A stretch of DNA of 64,000 nt from Bartonella sp. HY328 (GTDB lineage Bacteria; Pseudomonadota; Alphaproteobacteria; Rhizobiales; Rhizobiaceae), in contig NZ_CP104883.1 of the NCBI RefSeq assembly GCF_025449335.1, positions 2,844,501 through 2,908,500 of the forward strand. Direction: 5' to 3'. Shown here piece after piece: positions 45,493 through 53,933 of the stretch; position 1 is the first letter of the stretch; each line of letters starts with the position of its first letter. Position numbers and translations under genes: made by a program. The notes below the pieces were generated by a model. It searched no databases. It worked only from the letters and a program-made list of their open reading frames with translations, and had not been told where the DNA came from.

Positions 45493-46815
45493 TTATTTTG
45501 GTAAATCCTTGTCAGGATTTGGTGGGAAAGCAGGGTTTTTATCTTCACCGCGCAATAATTTTAATGCTTCGCCAAGCTGTACGTCATCTTTTGGCTCTTT
45601 TGGAACATAGGCCGCCGAGCCTGAACCTTTTTCATCCTCATTATTGCCTTTAATGTGGTTTTGAAGTTCAGATTCCGAAATGCTTACATTTTTACCCTTG
45701 AGCTCATCAGGCAATGGCTGCTCTACCTTGATATCTGGGGTGATACCTGTGCCCTGAATTGAACGACCAGCTGGTGTATAATAAAGCGCAGTTGTTAAGC
45801 GCAATGCACCATTTTCACCTAGCGGAATAATGGTTTGTACAGAACCCTTACCAAAGGATTGCGTGCCAAGAATTGTTGCACGGTGATGATCTTGCAAAGC
45901 ACCAGCTACAATTTCAGACGCACTTGCCGAGCCGCCATTAATTAAAACAATAATTGGCTTACCCTTAACCAAATCACCGGGGCGTGCATCAAAACGCATC
46001 ATATTTTGCTCGTTGCGGCCACGGGTTGAAACAATCTCACCCTTATCAAGGAAAGCATCAGAAACGCTTACCGCCTGATCCAATAGACCACCTGGATTAA
46101 GACGCAAGTCGAGCACATAGCCTTTAAGCTTATCTGCCGGAATTTTGCTTTCAATATCGTCAATGGCTTTTTTGAGATCAGTGCTGGTTTGCTCGGTAAA
46201 TTGAATAATGCGGATGTAACCGACATCATTTTCAACACGATAGCGTACAGCCTTAACCTTAATGATGGCGCGTTTAATCGTTATATCAATCGGCTTATCA
46301 GCGCCTTGGCGCACAATTGTAAGGACAATATCCGTACCAACTTCACCGCGCATCGTATCAACTGCGTCATTTAAAGATTTGCCGCGCACTTCATTGCCAT
46401 CGATTTTAACAATCAAGTCGCCAGCAAGAACGCCCGCGCGTGATGCAGGCGTTTCATCAATTGGTGCAATGACCTTAACCGCATCGTTTTCCATGGTGAC
46501 TTCTATACCAAGGCCACCAAATTCGCCCTTGGTTGAAACGCGCATATCATTAGCAGCTTCAGGATCAAGGTAAGACGAATGCGGATCAAGCGATGAAAGC
46601 ATGCCATTAATCGCGCTTTCAACCAATTTCTTGTCATCGGGCGGCGTTACATATTGCGTGCGCACCCTTTCAAAAATATCACCAAAGACAGCAAGCTGAC
46701 GATAAACATCGGTATTTGCTTTATCAGCATTTGGCGCTGCAATAGACTGCACCATAATCATGGAGGTTGCGCCCAAAAGTGCCCCTGCCAGTGCGATAGT
46801 TATTTTACGAATCAT
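45493..46815 (-). CDS. ctpA: Carboxy-terminal processing protease (S41 family)
   Basis: A 440-residue protease with an N-terminal signal or anchor (MIRKITIALAGALLGATSMIMVQS). The start at 46815 overlaps the envC stop by four bases (ATGA) and has GGACAAGG upstream; the longer frame is rejected. A PDZ domain (about 85-165, with GLGIEVTMENDAVKVIAPIDETPASRAG) precedes the S41 domain. The catalytic Ser is in GGSASASEIVAGALQDH and the Lys in GTQSFGKGSVQTIIPL. It trims periplasmic substrates, in other bacteria cell-wall hydrolases, which fits its EnvC partner. The tail is charged and proline-rich. Confidence 0.95.
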   Translation of the reverse strand: MIRKITIALAGALLGATSMIMVQSIAAPNADKANTDVYRQLAVFGDIFERVRTQYVTPPDDKKLVESAINGMLSSLDPHSSYLDPEAANDMRVSTKGEFGGLGIEVTMENDAVKVIAPIDETPASRAGVLAGDLIVKIDGNEVRGKSLNDAVDTMRGEVGTDIVLTIVRQGADKPIDITIKRAIIKVKAVRYRVENDVGYIRIIQFTEQTSTDLKKAIDDIESKIPADKLKGYVLDLRLNPGGLLDQAVSVSDAFLDKGEIVSTRGRNEQNMMRFDARPGDLVKGKPIIVLINGGSASASEIVAGALQDHHRATILGTQSFGKGSVQTIIPLGENGALRLTTALYYTPAGRSIQGTGITPDIKVEQPLPDELKGKNVSISESELQNHIKGNNEDEKGSGSAAYVPKEPKDDVQLGEALKLLRGEDKNPAFPPNPDKDLPK

Positions 46816-48098
46816 CCTTGTCCCTTTCCGGCTTGACCTCGTACCCACCAAGATTCGGGGTCAACGGGCTTTCCTTCTCTTCTAATCTCAATGTAAAGCA
46901 TTGGCGCGCTTTTGCCTATATCCAATTCAGATGCGCTCGCAATAAGTTGTCTAGCCATTGAACCTACAGGTTCTCCTTGTAGAACAACTTGTCCGGGCGC
47001 CACATCCAATTTTTCTAGTCCGGCAATTATAATATGATAATTTTGCCCAACATCAATAATTAACATTTGTCCATAAGAGCGAAAACTGCCCGCATAACGC
47101 ACAATTCCTTCAGCTGGACTTAAAACAACTGCTCCCGCATCACTTTCATAAGTCTCACCTTGCGAGCTTTTGCTAAACGATGAAACCTTTTTTCCTAAAA
47201 CAGGTAAAGCCAAACGACCTTTCAACTTGGAAAAATCACTTCGTACCTCCAACATCGGCGTTTGCCCATATTGTTCATTGGTTCCTGCACCCAATTGAAA
47301 CTTGCTTTGACGCTCCAACTCAGCGACCAAATCTTGCACGGATTGAGCCTTTTGTGCAAGCTCTGTCATATGCAAATGTTCACTGGTTAAATCATCTTCT
47401 GATTTTCTTTGTAGTTTTGCCTTTTCTGCCAATAAAAGCTCCAAGCGCTTTTTTTCCTGACTTTGGGCATACACCGATTTTTCAAGCTCTAGCGTTTCTT
47501 GCTTTACTGAATTTTCAACCACTTCCAGCTGACGCAAGGTAACATTTAAAGCTTTCATACGCTCACGCATATCAGGAACAACAGCGCCAAGAAGTGCCGC
47601 GCTACGCACGGCCTTCAATGCATCATCTGGATGAACGAGAATTGCCGGAGGTGGCTTAAGACCGAGGCGTTCTATGGCAGCTAAAACTTCAGAAAATTCT
47701 GCGCGTCTCTTAGCAAGATTTTTTTCAACCAACTGTTTTTCATCGAGCAAACCAGCAAGGCGCGTTTCACTTTTTTGAATAGCTTCTGCCAAACTGCGCT
47801 CTACAGTTGCACTTTCTACTAAGGCTTGGGTTAAAGTATTTTGATCTTTTTTCAGCCCATCGACCTCTTTGGAGAGTTCTTCTGCACGCTCCTTAGAAAG
47901 CGTCATATTACGCTCTATGTCTTCTAAAGCCTTATTGGCTAAGGCACGCCCATCATTTGGATTATCAGCTTGCGCAAAACTAATTGATAATGACAATAAA
48001 ATAAAAATAAAGCCTATAACCGCGCGCAAGCCTGCCGCCAATAAAGGCAGCCGGTATAAATGCAAATCTATATCAAGGCGCAGTAGAAATTTGATCAT
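46812..48098 (-). CDS. envC: Murein hydrolase activator EnvC family protein
   Basis: A 428-residue exported protein. Membrane-type signal (about 15-45, LPLLAAGLRAVIGFIFILLSLSISFAQA), long coiled coil (about 50-290, alternating Glu/Lys/Leu heptads), then a LytM/M23-like domain (about 310-420; VLSPAEGIVRYAGSFRSYGQMLIIDVGQ, APGQVVLQGEPVGSM, LYIEIRREGKPVDPESWW). The zinc ligands are degenerate: the position of the HxH motif reads HIIIAGL, and the HxxxD site is missing. So it should activate amidases at the division site, not cut murein itself, like E. coli EnvC. Coupled to ctpA by a four-base overlap. Confidence 0.9.
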   Translation of the reverse strand: MIKFLLRLDIDLHLYRLPLLAAGLRAVIGFIFILLSLSISFAQADNPNDGRALANKALEDIERNMTLSKERAEELSKEVDGLKKDQNTLTQALVESATVERSLAEAIQKSETRLAGLLDEKQLVEKNLAKRRAEFSEVLAAIERLGLKPPPAILVHPDDALKAVRSAALLGAVVPDMRERMKALNVTLRQLEVVENSVKQETLELEKSVYAQSQEKKRLELLLAEKAKLQRKSEDDLTSEHLHMTELAQKAQSVQDLVAELERQSKFQLGAGTNEQYGQTPMLEVRSDFSKLKGRLALPVLGKKVSSFSKSSQGETYESDAGAVVLSPAEGIVRYAGSFRSYGQMLIIDVGQNYHIIIAGLEKLDVAPGQVVLQGEPVGSMARQLIASASELDIGKSAPMLYIEIRREGKPVDPESWWVRGQAGKGQG

Positions 48099-48310
48099 GG
48101 CACTTTTTATAAGGTGATATTGGCAAAAATCAGATTAACAAATATTTTTATACTTTTCCTATCCAATTATAGTCTATTATTGCAAATAATTAATATAAGA
48201 CTAAACCAATATGCTATTTTACCACATTACATATTTTAAAATCATTAAACTAATCAAGGATTATCAACCACCTGCTCAGATGAAAAGCCGGTAAATATGC
48301 CATTTTATAG
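48099..48310. other. AT-rich promoter region of envC-ctpA
   Basis: About 210 AT-rich bases between the sRNA terminator and the envC start. It should hold the operon promoter; no clear operator. Confidence 0.35.
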
Positions 48311-48311
48311 A

Positions 48312-48430
48312 GAAAAAAGAAAAAGGCTGCGCGGGAGGAGATGCGCAGCCTTTCAATCTCGAATATGGCTTGGGAGGAGGAAGATGCCATATTCAGCACG
48401 GGCTCTTGGGAGGAGGAGTAGAGCCCAGTA
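48312..48430 (-). ncRNA. Small RNA with three anti-Shine-Dalgarno hairpin loops (alpha-r14 / cuckoo-like)
   Basis: On the minus strand three hairpins follow each other: arms GGGCTCT/AGAGCCC, then GAATATGGC/GCCATATTC, then GGCTGCGC/GCGCAGCC. Each loop contains CTCCTCCC (two of them CCTCCTCCC), complementary to a Shine-Dalgarno sequence. The last hairpin is followed by TTTTTCTTTTTTC and is the terminator. Length is about 118 nt. A promoter TTGTTA-N17-TATACA lies just upstream. This three-hairpin, CUCCUCCC-loop layout is that of the trans-acting alpha-r14/cuckoo RNA families in alphaproteobacteria, which pair with ribosome-binding sites. It is between ubiH-type and envC genes. Confidence 0.85.
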
Positions 48431-48436
48431 GCTATA

Positions 48437-48465
48437 TGTATAATTAAAACGATTTAATTTAACAA
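48437..48465 (-). promoter_or_regulatory. Sigma-70-type promoter of the small RNA
   Basis: On the minus strand, TTGTTA (48460-48465) and TATACA (48437-48442) are separated by exactly 17 bases. The predicted start near 48430 places the first hairpin within ten bases of the RNA 5' end. Confidence 0.65.
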
Positions 48466-48510
48466 CAAACAATAATGCATAGCTGGCATGCATTATTAGC
48501 AAATAAGAAT

Positions 48511-49752
48511 TTAAATCGCTTCGCCCTTCAATAAGCGCGGTGAATCATTGCTAAGGCCTGAGGCCTCTTTAATAAAATAATTTTTTAAGGCTGGTAAGCG
48601 ATCAACCACCCCAAGACCAAAGTCACGCAACACCCGCAATGGTGTAAAATCATTGGAAAACATACGGTTTAACACATCTGTGGTAATGCCCATTCGCACG
48701 GTTTCATAACGGCGCCAACGCTCATAACGCTCCAATGCTGACATCGCCCCAATATCAAGTCCAAGACGGGTGGTTTCAACAATAACTTCAGCAAGTGCTG
48801 CAACATCACGAAAGCCTAAGTTAAGCCCTTGCCCAGAAATCGGGTGAATGCCATGGGCGGCATCGCCAGCCAATGCAAAACGCGGACGAACAAAATCACG
48901 CGCTAAAGTGAGACCAAAAGGAAAGCCGCGCTTTTCGCCTTCAAGGCGAATAGCCCCCAAATGGTGACCAAAACGCATTTCAAGCTCAGATTCAAAAACT
49001 ATATCATCACTTGCCAGTAATTTCTTAGCATTTTCTTCCGATTCATTCCAAACTAATGACGACCTATTGCCTTTAAGTGGCAAGATAGCAAAAGGCCCTG
49101 CTGGCAAGAAGTGCTCCTCAGCGCGGCCATTATGGGGGCGTTCATGTGATACAGTACAAACAATACCAACCTGTCCATAAGGCCAGTAAAGGGTTTTAAT
49201 GCCAGCCTTATCACGCATTTTAGAGCGCACGCCGTCAGCACCAACCAAAAGTTTCGATTGATAAACCTCGCCATTATCAAGATAGATACGCACATGATTG
49301 TCAAAGGTTTCAAAATTTTCAACTTTGACACCTTCATGAACAATCACGCCAAGCTCACTTGCTTTGCTGTGTAAAGATGCATTTAAATGGCGGTTTTCTA
49401 CCATGTAAGCAAAAGGTTCACCAGGATTAACATCACCTTCAAAGGTTAGAAAAACCGGGCGCACTGGATCCGACAAACGCGAATCTGTTATAACCATGTC
49501 AGTGATAGGCTGTGAAAGTGGCAATACTTCTTGCCAGCAATTTAAATGGTCAAGCATACGCACTGCAGCAGCGGCAATTGCTGAAGCACGCGGATCATGT
49601 TTCCATGCCCCCGGTTTGCCTGCATCAATAATAACCACATTAAGCTGCGGCGCAGCTGTTTTTACCGCTACAGCAAGAGAAAGGCCAACATAGGCGCCAC
49701 CTGCAATAACAAGATCGACATTTTTGCCATCAATAGATTGAGCCTTAGTCAT
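48511..49752 (-). CDS. UbiH/UbiF-family FAD-dependent hydroxylase (ubiquinone biosynthesis)
   Basis: A 413-residue flavoprotein monooxygenase. FAD-binding motifs are DLVIAGGAYVGLSLAVAV (with GGAYVG for the usual GGGPVG), the DG block LVGADGVRSKMRD, and GD block FALAGDAAHGIHPISGQGLNLGFRDVAAL. The family hydroxylates aromatic precursors of ubiquinone; which ring carbon (UbiH, UbiF, UbiI or UbiL type) cannot be assigned from this sequence. Length is usual. It is a single-gene unit on the minus strand, followed by the small RNA gene. Confidence 0.88.
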   Translation of the reverse strand: MTKAQSIDGKNVDLVIAGGAYVGLSLAVAVKTAAPQLNVVIIDAGKPGAWKHDPRASAIAAAAVRMLDHLNCWQEVLPLSQPITDMVITDSRLSDPVRPVFLTFEGDVNPGEPFAYMVENRHLNASLHSKASELGVIVHEGVKVENFETFDNHVRIYLDNGEVYQSKLLVGADGVRSKMRDKAGIKTLYWPYGQVGIVCTVSHERPHNGRAEEHFLPAGPFAILPLKGNRSSLVWNESEENAKKLLASDDIVFESELEMRFGHHLGAIRLEGEKRGFPFGLTLARDFVRPRFALAGDAAHGIHPISGQGLNLGFRDVAALAEVIVETTRLGLDIGAMSALERYERWRRYETVRMGITTDVLNRMFSNDFTPLRVLRDFGLGVVDRLPALKNYFIKEASGLSNDSPRLLKGEAI

Positions 49753-49987
49753 GGTGGTTTTACTCCCGATCGGATCGTTTTGTCTGTTTATTTGATTTTT
49801 TCAAAAAATCAAATGCCGCACCATATTACTGTTCTTGACCAAGAATACAAGAAGAAGTGTATATCCAATGATTGACTTCAACTTTAATAGCAGCTTAAAA
49901 ATATTATAAATTCAACTGATATAATTATGGCTGATAAGCAGAATAAATCTAGCCAATTTTCAAAGACAAAAATGGGAGTGTAGTATC

Positions 49988-50848
49988 ATGATCAAACAGG
50001 TTGACGCGCTTTTAAATATTCTCGATCTTGAAATGATTGATGTTGATCTTTTTCGCGGTCAAAGCGGTACATCGCTTTGGCAACGAGTTTTTGGCGGCCA
50101 TGTAATTTCGCAGTCCTTAGTTGCCGCACAAAACACGGTAGAAAGCACACGTTTTATCCATTCCCTACATGCTTATTTTATGCGACCTGGTGACCCCAAA
50201 CACCCGATTATTTATCATGTAAACCGCTTGCGTGATGGCCGCAGTTTTTCAACGCGCCATGTTATTGCCAGCCAAAATGGCAAACCCATCTTTACCATGA
50301 CTGCATCTTTCCAAGTGGAAGAACAAGGCCTTGAACATTATATGGCAATGCCCGACAATGTACCAATGCCAGAAGATATCAAGGACGACCCAAGTGCCAA
50401 TCAAAAACTTCTGGAAAAAATGCCTGAGGATATGCAACGTTATTGGCGTTGGGATCGGCCATTTGCTTTGCGCCCCGTATCACTGGAGCATTATATTAGC
50501 GATGAAAAATTGCCGCCACGTCATGGCGTTTGGGTAAAGCTATTTGATAAAATTCCGCAAAACCCACAATTAAACGCTGCGTTGTTGGCTTATGTATCTG
50601 ATACCACCATTCTTGATACTGCCCTTTTTGCCCACGGTCTTTCAATTACTGATCCTTCGATCCAAGCCGCTAGCCTTGACCATGCGATGTGGTTTCACCG
50701 TTCATTTTCTTTTGATGACTGGTTGTTCTATTATCAAGATAGCCCAAGTTCAAGTGGTGCGCGTGGGTTTAGCCGTGGTCTTATTTATAACCGCCAAGGT
50801 GTTTTGGTGGCATCTGTGGCACAAGAAGGACTTATTCGCAAAATCTAA
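49988..50848 (+). CDS. tesB: Acyl-CoA thioesterase II
   Basis: A 286-residue double hot-dog thioesterase that hydrolyses medium- and long-chain acyl-CoA. Signatures: DLFRGQSGTSLWQRVFGGHVISQSLVAAQ, FIHSLHAYFMRPGDPKHPIIYHVNRLRDGRSFSTRHVIASQNGKPIF, and in the second half AYVSDTTILDTALFAHG (catalytic Asp), SLDHAMWFHRSFSFDDWLFY and GARGFSRGLIYNRQGVLVASVAQEGLIR. GGGAG precedes the start. It stands alone. Confidence 0.95.
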   Translation: MIKQVDALLNILDLEMIDVDLFRGQSGTSLWQRVFGGHVISQSLVAAQNTVESTRFIHSLHAYFMRPGDPKHPIIYHVNRLRDGRSFSTRHVIASQNGKPIFTMTASFQVEEQGLEHYMAMPDNVPMPEDIKDDPSANQKLLEKMPEDMQRYWRWDRPFALRPVSLEHYISDEKLPPRHGVWVKLFDKIPQNPQLNAALLAYVSDTTILDTALFAHGLSITDPSIQAASLDHAMWFHRSFSFDDWLFYYQDSPSSSGARGFSRGLIYNRQGVLVASVAQEGLIRKI

Positions 50849-50911
50849 TTATTATGTGCTCTAAACTTTAGAAAGTGCAATTATGGATAATGTTGTTTTT
50901 GCGACATATTA

Positions 50912-50975
50912 CCCATAAAAACCCAAAAAACCCAAAAAACCCGAAAAACCCAAAAAACCCGAAAAACCCGAAAAA
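50912..50975. repeat. Tandem array of a 9-bp unit CCCRAAAAA
   Basis: Seven units: one CCCATAAAAA, then six nine-base units alternating CCCAAAAAA and CCCGAAAAA. It lies 60-130 bases past the tesB stop. Likely a slippage-prone simple repeat; no coding role. Confidence 0.85.
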
Positions 50976-51178
50976 TAATGCGCGTTAAATTGATTTAAAA
51001 TTAACATTAAAAGCCATTAATTCAATTTTTCATCGGAAAAACTAAGATTCTTTGAAAAACCCTAAAGTATTTAATGATGTGAATCTTTTTAAATTTACAC
51101 CGCCATTTTAATTTAAAAATTTCCTGATTGTTTTTTTGCATCACAAAAGACAGATAAAGCCTAAACCACTACTTCTAT

Positions 51179-51192
51179 TTGTTTTAAATCAA
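51179..51192. promoter_or_regulatory. FNR/NnrR-type box upstream of nirK
   Basis: TTGTT-TTAA-ATCAA matches the FNR/NnrR consensus TTGAT-N4-ATCAA at nine of ten positions. A TATAGA -10 sequence lies at 51212-51217, putting the box near -40, the usual activator position. The nirK ATG is 61 bases downstream. This predicts induction by low oxygen or nitric oxide. Confidence 0.7.
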
Positions 51193-51252
51193 TGTCTTTT
51201 TTAGCGGTCGGTATAGAATTAATATGATACCAACTTCAAAGGATGCATCACT

Positions 51253-52389
51253 ATGGTTAGGCTAAACAATATAAACCGACGCAATCTTTTAACTGGAGCA
51301 GCTGCCATTGGAGTCGTTGCGCCAATTATTATCGATAGTGCCTTTGGACAAAATAATGCCAATAAAGCAGATGTCAAAAAAGAAGAAGACATTGCACATT
51401 TACCACGAAAAAAAATTGAACTGGTTGCGCCTCCATTTGTCCATGCTCATGAACAAGCGACAAATGACGGCCCTTCTATCATTGAAGTTACCATGACCTG
51501 TGAGGAAAAACTGATAACCTTAGATGATCAAGGCACGAAGACTTGGGCAATGACATTTAATGGCTCCGTTCCAGGTCCCTTGCTTGTTGTTCATGAGGGC
51601 GATTATGTTGAACTTACCCTTATAAATCCAGCAACCAACCTTTTAACCCATAATATTGATTTTCATGCTTCTACCGGTGCTATGGGCGGCGGGTCACTCA
51701 CCCAAATTGCACCAGGAGAAAAGACAATTCTTCGTTTTAAGACTGATCGTGCAGGCACATTTGTTTATCATTGTGCAGCACCGGGCATGGCTCCTTGGCA
51801 TGTCACAAGCGGTATGAATGGTGCGATTATGGTACTACCTCGCCAAGGCTTGAATGACGGCAATGGTAATAAGCTTCACTACGATAAAGTTTATTATATC
51901 GGCGAACAAGATTTTTATATCCCCAAAGATAAAAATGGTAAGTATAAAGAATATGATAATATTACCGACAGTTATGAAGACACATTAGAGGTCATGAGGG
52001 GACTTATTCCTTCTCATTTGGTTTTTAATGGTTCCGTTGGTGCATTAACCGGCAAAAATGCATTAACAGCAAATGTGGGGGAAACTGTTTTATTTGTACA
52101 TTCTCAAGCCAATAGAGATACACGTCCACATTTAATTGGTGGACATGGTGACTTTGTTTGGAATACCGGTAAATTTGCCAATACACCCGAACGAAACATG
52201 GAGACATGGTTTATTCCAGGTGGTGCCGCCGGGGCAGCTCTCTATACATTTAAACAACCCGGCACCTATGTCTACCTTAACCACAACCTTATTGAGGCGT
52301 TTGAACTTGGAGCTTTAGCACAAGTAAAGGTTACAGGTGAATGGAATGATGAGTTAATGAAGCAAGTACTGCCAGCGACCGCCATTTAA
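51253..52389 (+). CDS. nirK: Copper-containing nitrite reductase
   Basis: A 378-residue periplasmic enzyme reducing nitrite to nitric oxide. A Tat-type signal (NRRNLLTGAAAIGVVAPII) precedes two cupredoxin domains. Type 1 copper ligands are His133, Cys174, His183 and Met188 (THNIDF, VYHC, PWH, SGM); type 2 ligands are His138, His173 and His344 (YLNHNLIEAFELGA). The catalytic Asp136 and His298 (HLIGGHGDFVW) are present. All needed residues are intact. It is preceded by an FNR/NnrR-type box and followed by a strong terminator, so it is a single-gene unit. No nirV is beside it. Confidence 0.96.
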   Translation: MVRLNNINRRNLLTGAAAIGVVAPIIIDSAFGQNNANKADVKKEEDIAHLPRKKIELVAPPFVHAHEQATNDGPSIIEVTMTCEEKLITLDDQGTKTWAMTFNGSVPGPLLVVHEGDYVELTLINPATNLLTHNIDFHASTGAMGGGSLTQIAPGEKTILRFKTDRAGTFVYHCAAPGMAPWHVTSGMNGAIMVLPRQGLNDGNGNKLHYDKVYYIGEQDFYIPKDKNGKYKEYDNITDSYEDTLEVMRGLIPSHLVFNGSVGALTGKNALTANVGETVLFVHSQANRDTRPHLIGGHGDFVWNTGKFANTPERNMETWFIPGGAAGAALYTFKQPGTYVYLNHNLIEAFELGALAQVKVTGEWNDELMKQVLPATAI

Positions 52390-52789
52390 CCAATTTTAGT
52401 ATTTTTCATTTTAATGCAATATAATCAGATTGGCGCGATTTGAATTAAAGTCGCGCCAATCTGATTTTTTGTTTTTAAAACTGCATTATAAGTGGCAATT
52501 TTTCGTTATTGATATTGGTAAATTTTGCAAACATCTGCTGGATAAAGTGAAATAAAACTCGTAAAATACCAATATTTAATACTATAAGTTTTCTAATATC
52601 AGTATGGCTATAATGGTAAAAACTAGCATAATTTTTAATTTTGCCTTTTTAACATCCATTAACCCTTTTAAAGCTTATTTAATTGCAAATTTTAAAAGCC
52701 TCTTGCAAATAAAAATACTTTAATTAATGATTGCATAAAAATTTTTAATAAAACATCTATTAATATAATTTTAGAGGAAATGAAGTTTT
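52390..52789. other. Region between nirK and the DUF2125 gene
   Basis: About 400 bases: the nirK terminator at the left, then AT-rich DNA with the DUF2125 promoter. No further feature is seen. Confidence 0.4.
52423..52476 (+). terminator. Strong intrinsic terminator after nirK
   Basis: Sixteen perfect pairs, AATCAGATTGGCGCGA / TCGCGCCAATCTGATT, with a 12-base loop and a following T tract. Confidence 0.93.
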
Positions 52790-53827
52790 ATGAACTTCCC
52801 TGATCGCCCCAAAAAATCATGCTGCCGCCCAACCAAAAAGCGTTTCTGGCGCATTACTGGAAGCGTGGTTTTAGTGGTATTTGTTCTTTATAGCATTGCT
52901 TGGTATTTTTTATCAGCTCATGTACAGGAAATAATTGAAGAACGCCTCGACGCTTCTACTGATCGCGGCATGATTATTTATTGTGAAAATCTACATAAAA
53001 CCGGTTTCCCCCTGCGTATTGGCAGCGCGTGTGACAGTATAAACTATCAATGGCCAACGGCAGGTATTGCTATTTCAACCAGTGGCTTTGTTGCAAGTGC
53101 CCCTATTTTTGCGCCGCGTTGGCGCTTATTACAAGCAAGCTCACCTGCCAATTTTGAAATACCCGGCCTAAAGCCGATTGGCGCAAATTGGCAGACCTTG
53201 CAAATTGATTCAGAGTTAGAACACGGCCATGTCAGCGAGTTAAACTTACGCATTGATCAACTTGCAATGCATAATTTTGATGACAATCGACAAGAGTTAA
53301 GTCTTTTAAAAGCAGATTTTATCCGCCTCTTATCAAAGATGGATAGCGAAGTTATGCATATTGATCTCACTTATGATCAATTAGTCTTGCCACTCTTTAT
53401 TGATGGCAACATTATAGCTTCGCCAGCTGTCAAAGGTAACGTAATAATAAATCTTAACGAGCCACAACAATTGCTTCAGCCATCAATCGGCCCATGGAGT
53501 AATCGCCTACACTCAATGCAAGGCAATATTGAAAATGCGAGCTTAGAATTTGAAGGTGGCGGCGCATTTAGCCTTTCAGGCACTTTCAATTTTTCTCAAG
53601 ATGGCTATCTTAATGGCAATTTTCAGATTGTTTTTATAAACACAATCGACCTTAGCCAAAAAATGCGTGCTATAATCCCTTCACAATCATCGAATATTAG
53701 CAGCTTTTTCTTTGCTCTAAATTCGCTTCCCAAAGATAAAAACGGCAATCCAATTGTTAATTTGCGTGTAAAGAATGGCGAAGTTAGCGCATTGTTTTTA
53801 AAATTGGGGCACATTCCACCCGTATAA
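52790..53827 (+). CDS. DUF2125 family protein
   Basis: A 345-residue protein with an N-terminal cytosolic tail (KKSCCRPTKKRFWR), one membrane helix (about 22-45, ITGSVVLVVFVLYSIAWYFL) and a large periplasmic domain. The family start is clear: RGMIIYCENLHKTGFPLRIGSACDSINYQWP, and APIFAPRWRLLQASSPANFEI. DUF2125 proteins are conserved in Rhizobiales and Rhodobacterales; the fold resembles AsmA-like or lipid-bridge repeats, though function is unknown. A good AGAGGAAATGA leader precedes the ATG. Confidence 0.87.
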   Translation: MNFPDRPKKSCCRPTKKRFWRITGSVVLVVFVLYSIAWYFLSAHVQEIIEERLDASTDRGMIIYCENLHKTGFPLRIGSACDSINYQWPTAGIAISTSGFVASAPIFAPRWRLLQASSPANFEIPGLKPIGANWQTLQIDSELEHGHVSELNLRIDQLAMHNFDDNRQELSLLKADFIRLLSKMDSEVMHIDLTYDQLVLPLFIDGNIIASPAVKGNVIINLNEPQQLLQPSIGPWSNRLHSMQGNIENASLEFEGGGAFSLSGTFNFSQDGYLNGNFQIVFINTIDLSQKMRAIIPSQSSNISSFFFALNSLPKDKNGNPIVNLRVKNGEVSALFLKLGHIPPV

Positions 53828-53855
53828 CCGCATATAACATGCTAGGGAAAAAATA

Positions 53856-53889
53856 TAGGGCATTTAACTCTTAAGAGTTAAATGCCCTA
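53856..53889. terminator. 34-bp perfect palindrome between convergent genes
   Basis: Seventeen uninterrupted pairs centred on CTCTTAAGAG, without a loop, spanning the gap between the DUF2125 gene and rtcB. AAAAAA on the left gives the minus-strand transcript a T run, so it should terminate rtcB; it may also end the plus-strand gene. In RNA the central bases would form the loop. Confidence 0.75.
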
Positions 53890-53933
53890 AACGCTTGTAA
53901 ACAACTTTTTATTTAGGCTAGATGATTGAGTGC

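Larger units (their letters stand above)
50849..51252. other. Region between tesB and nirK
   Basis: About 400 bases with a short tandem repeat just after tesB and the nirK regulatory region at the right. No terminator for tesB is clear; the A/C-rich repeat occupies that place. Confidence 0.4.
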
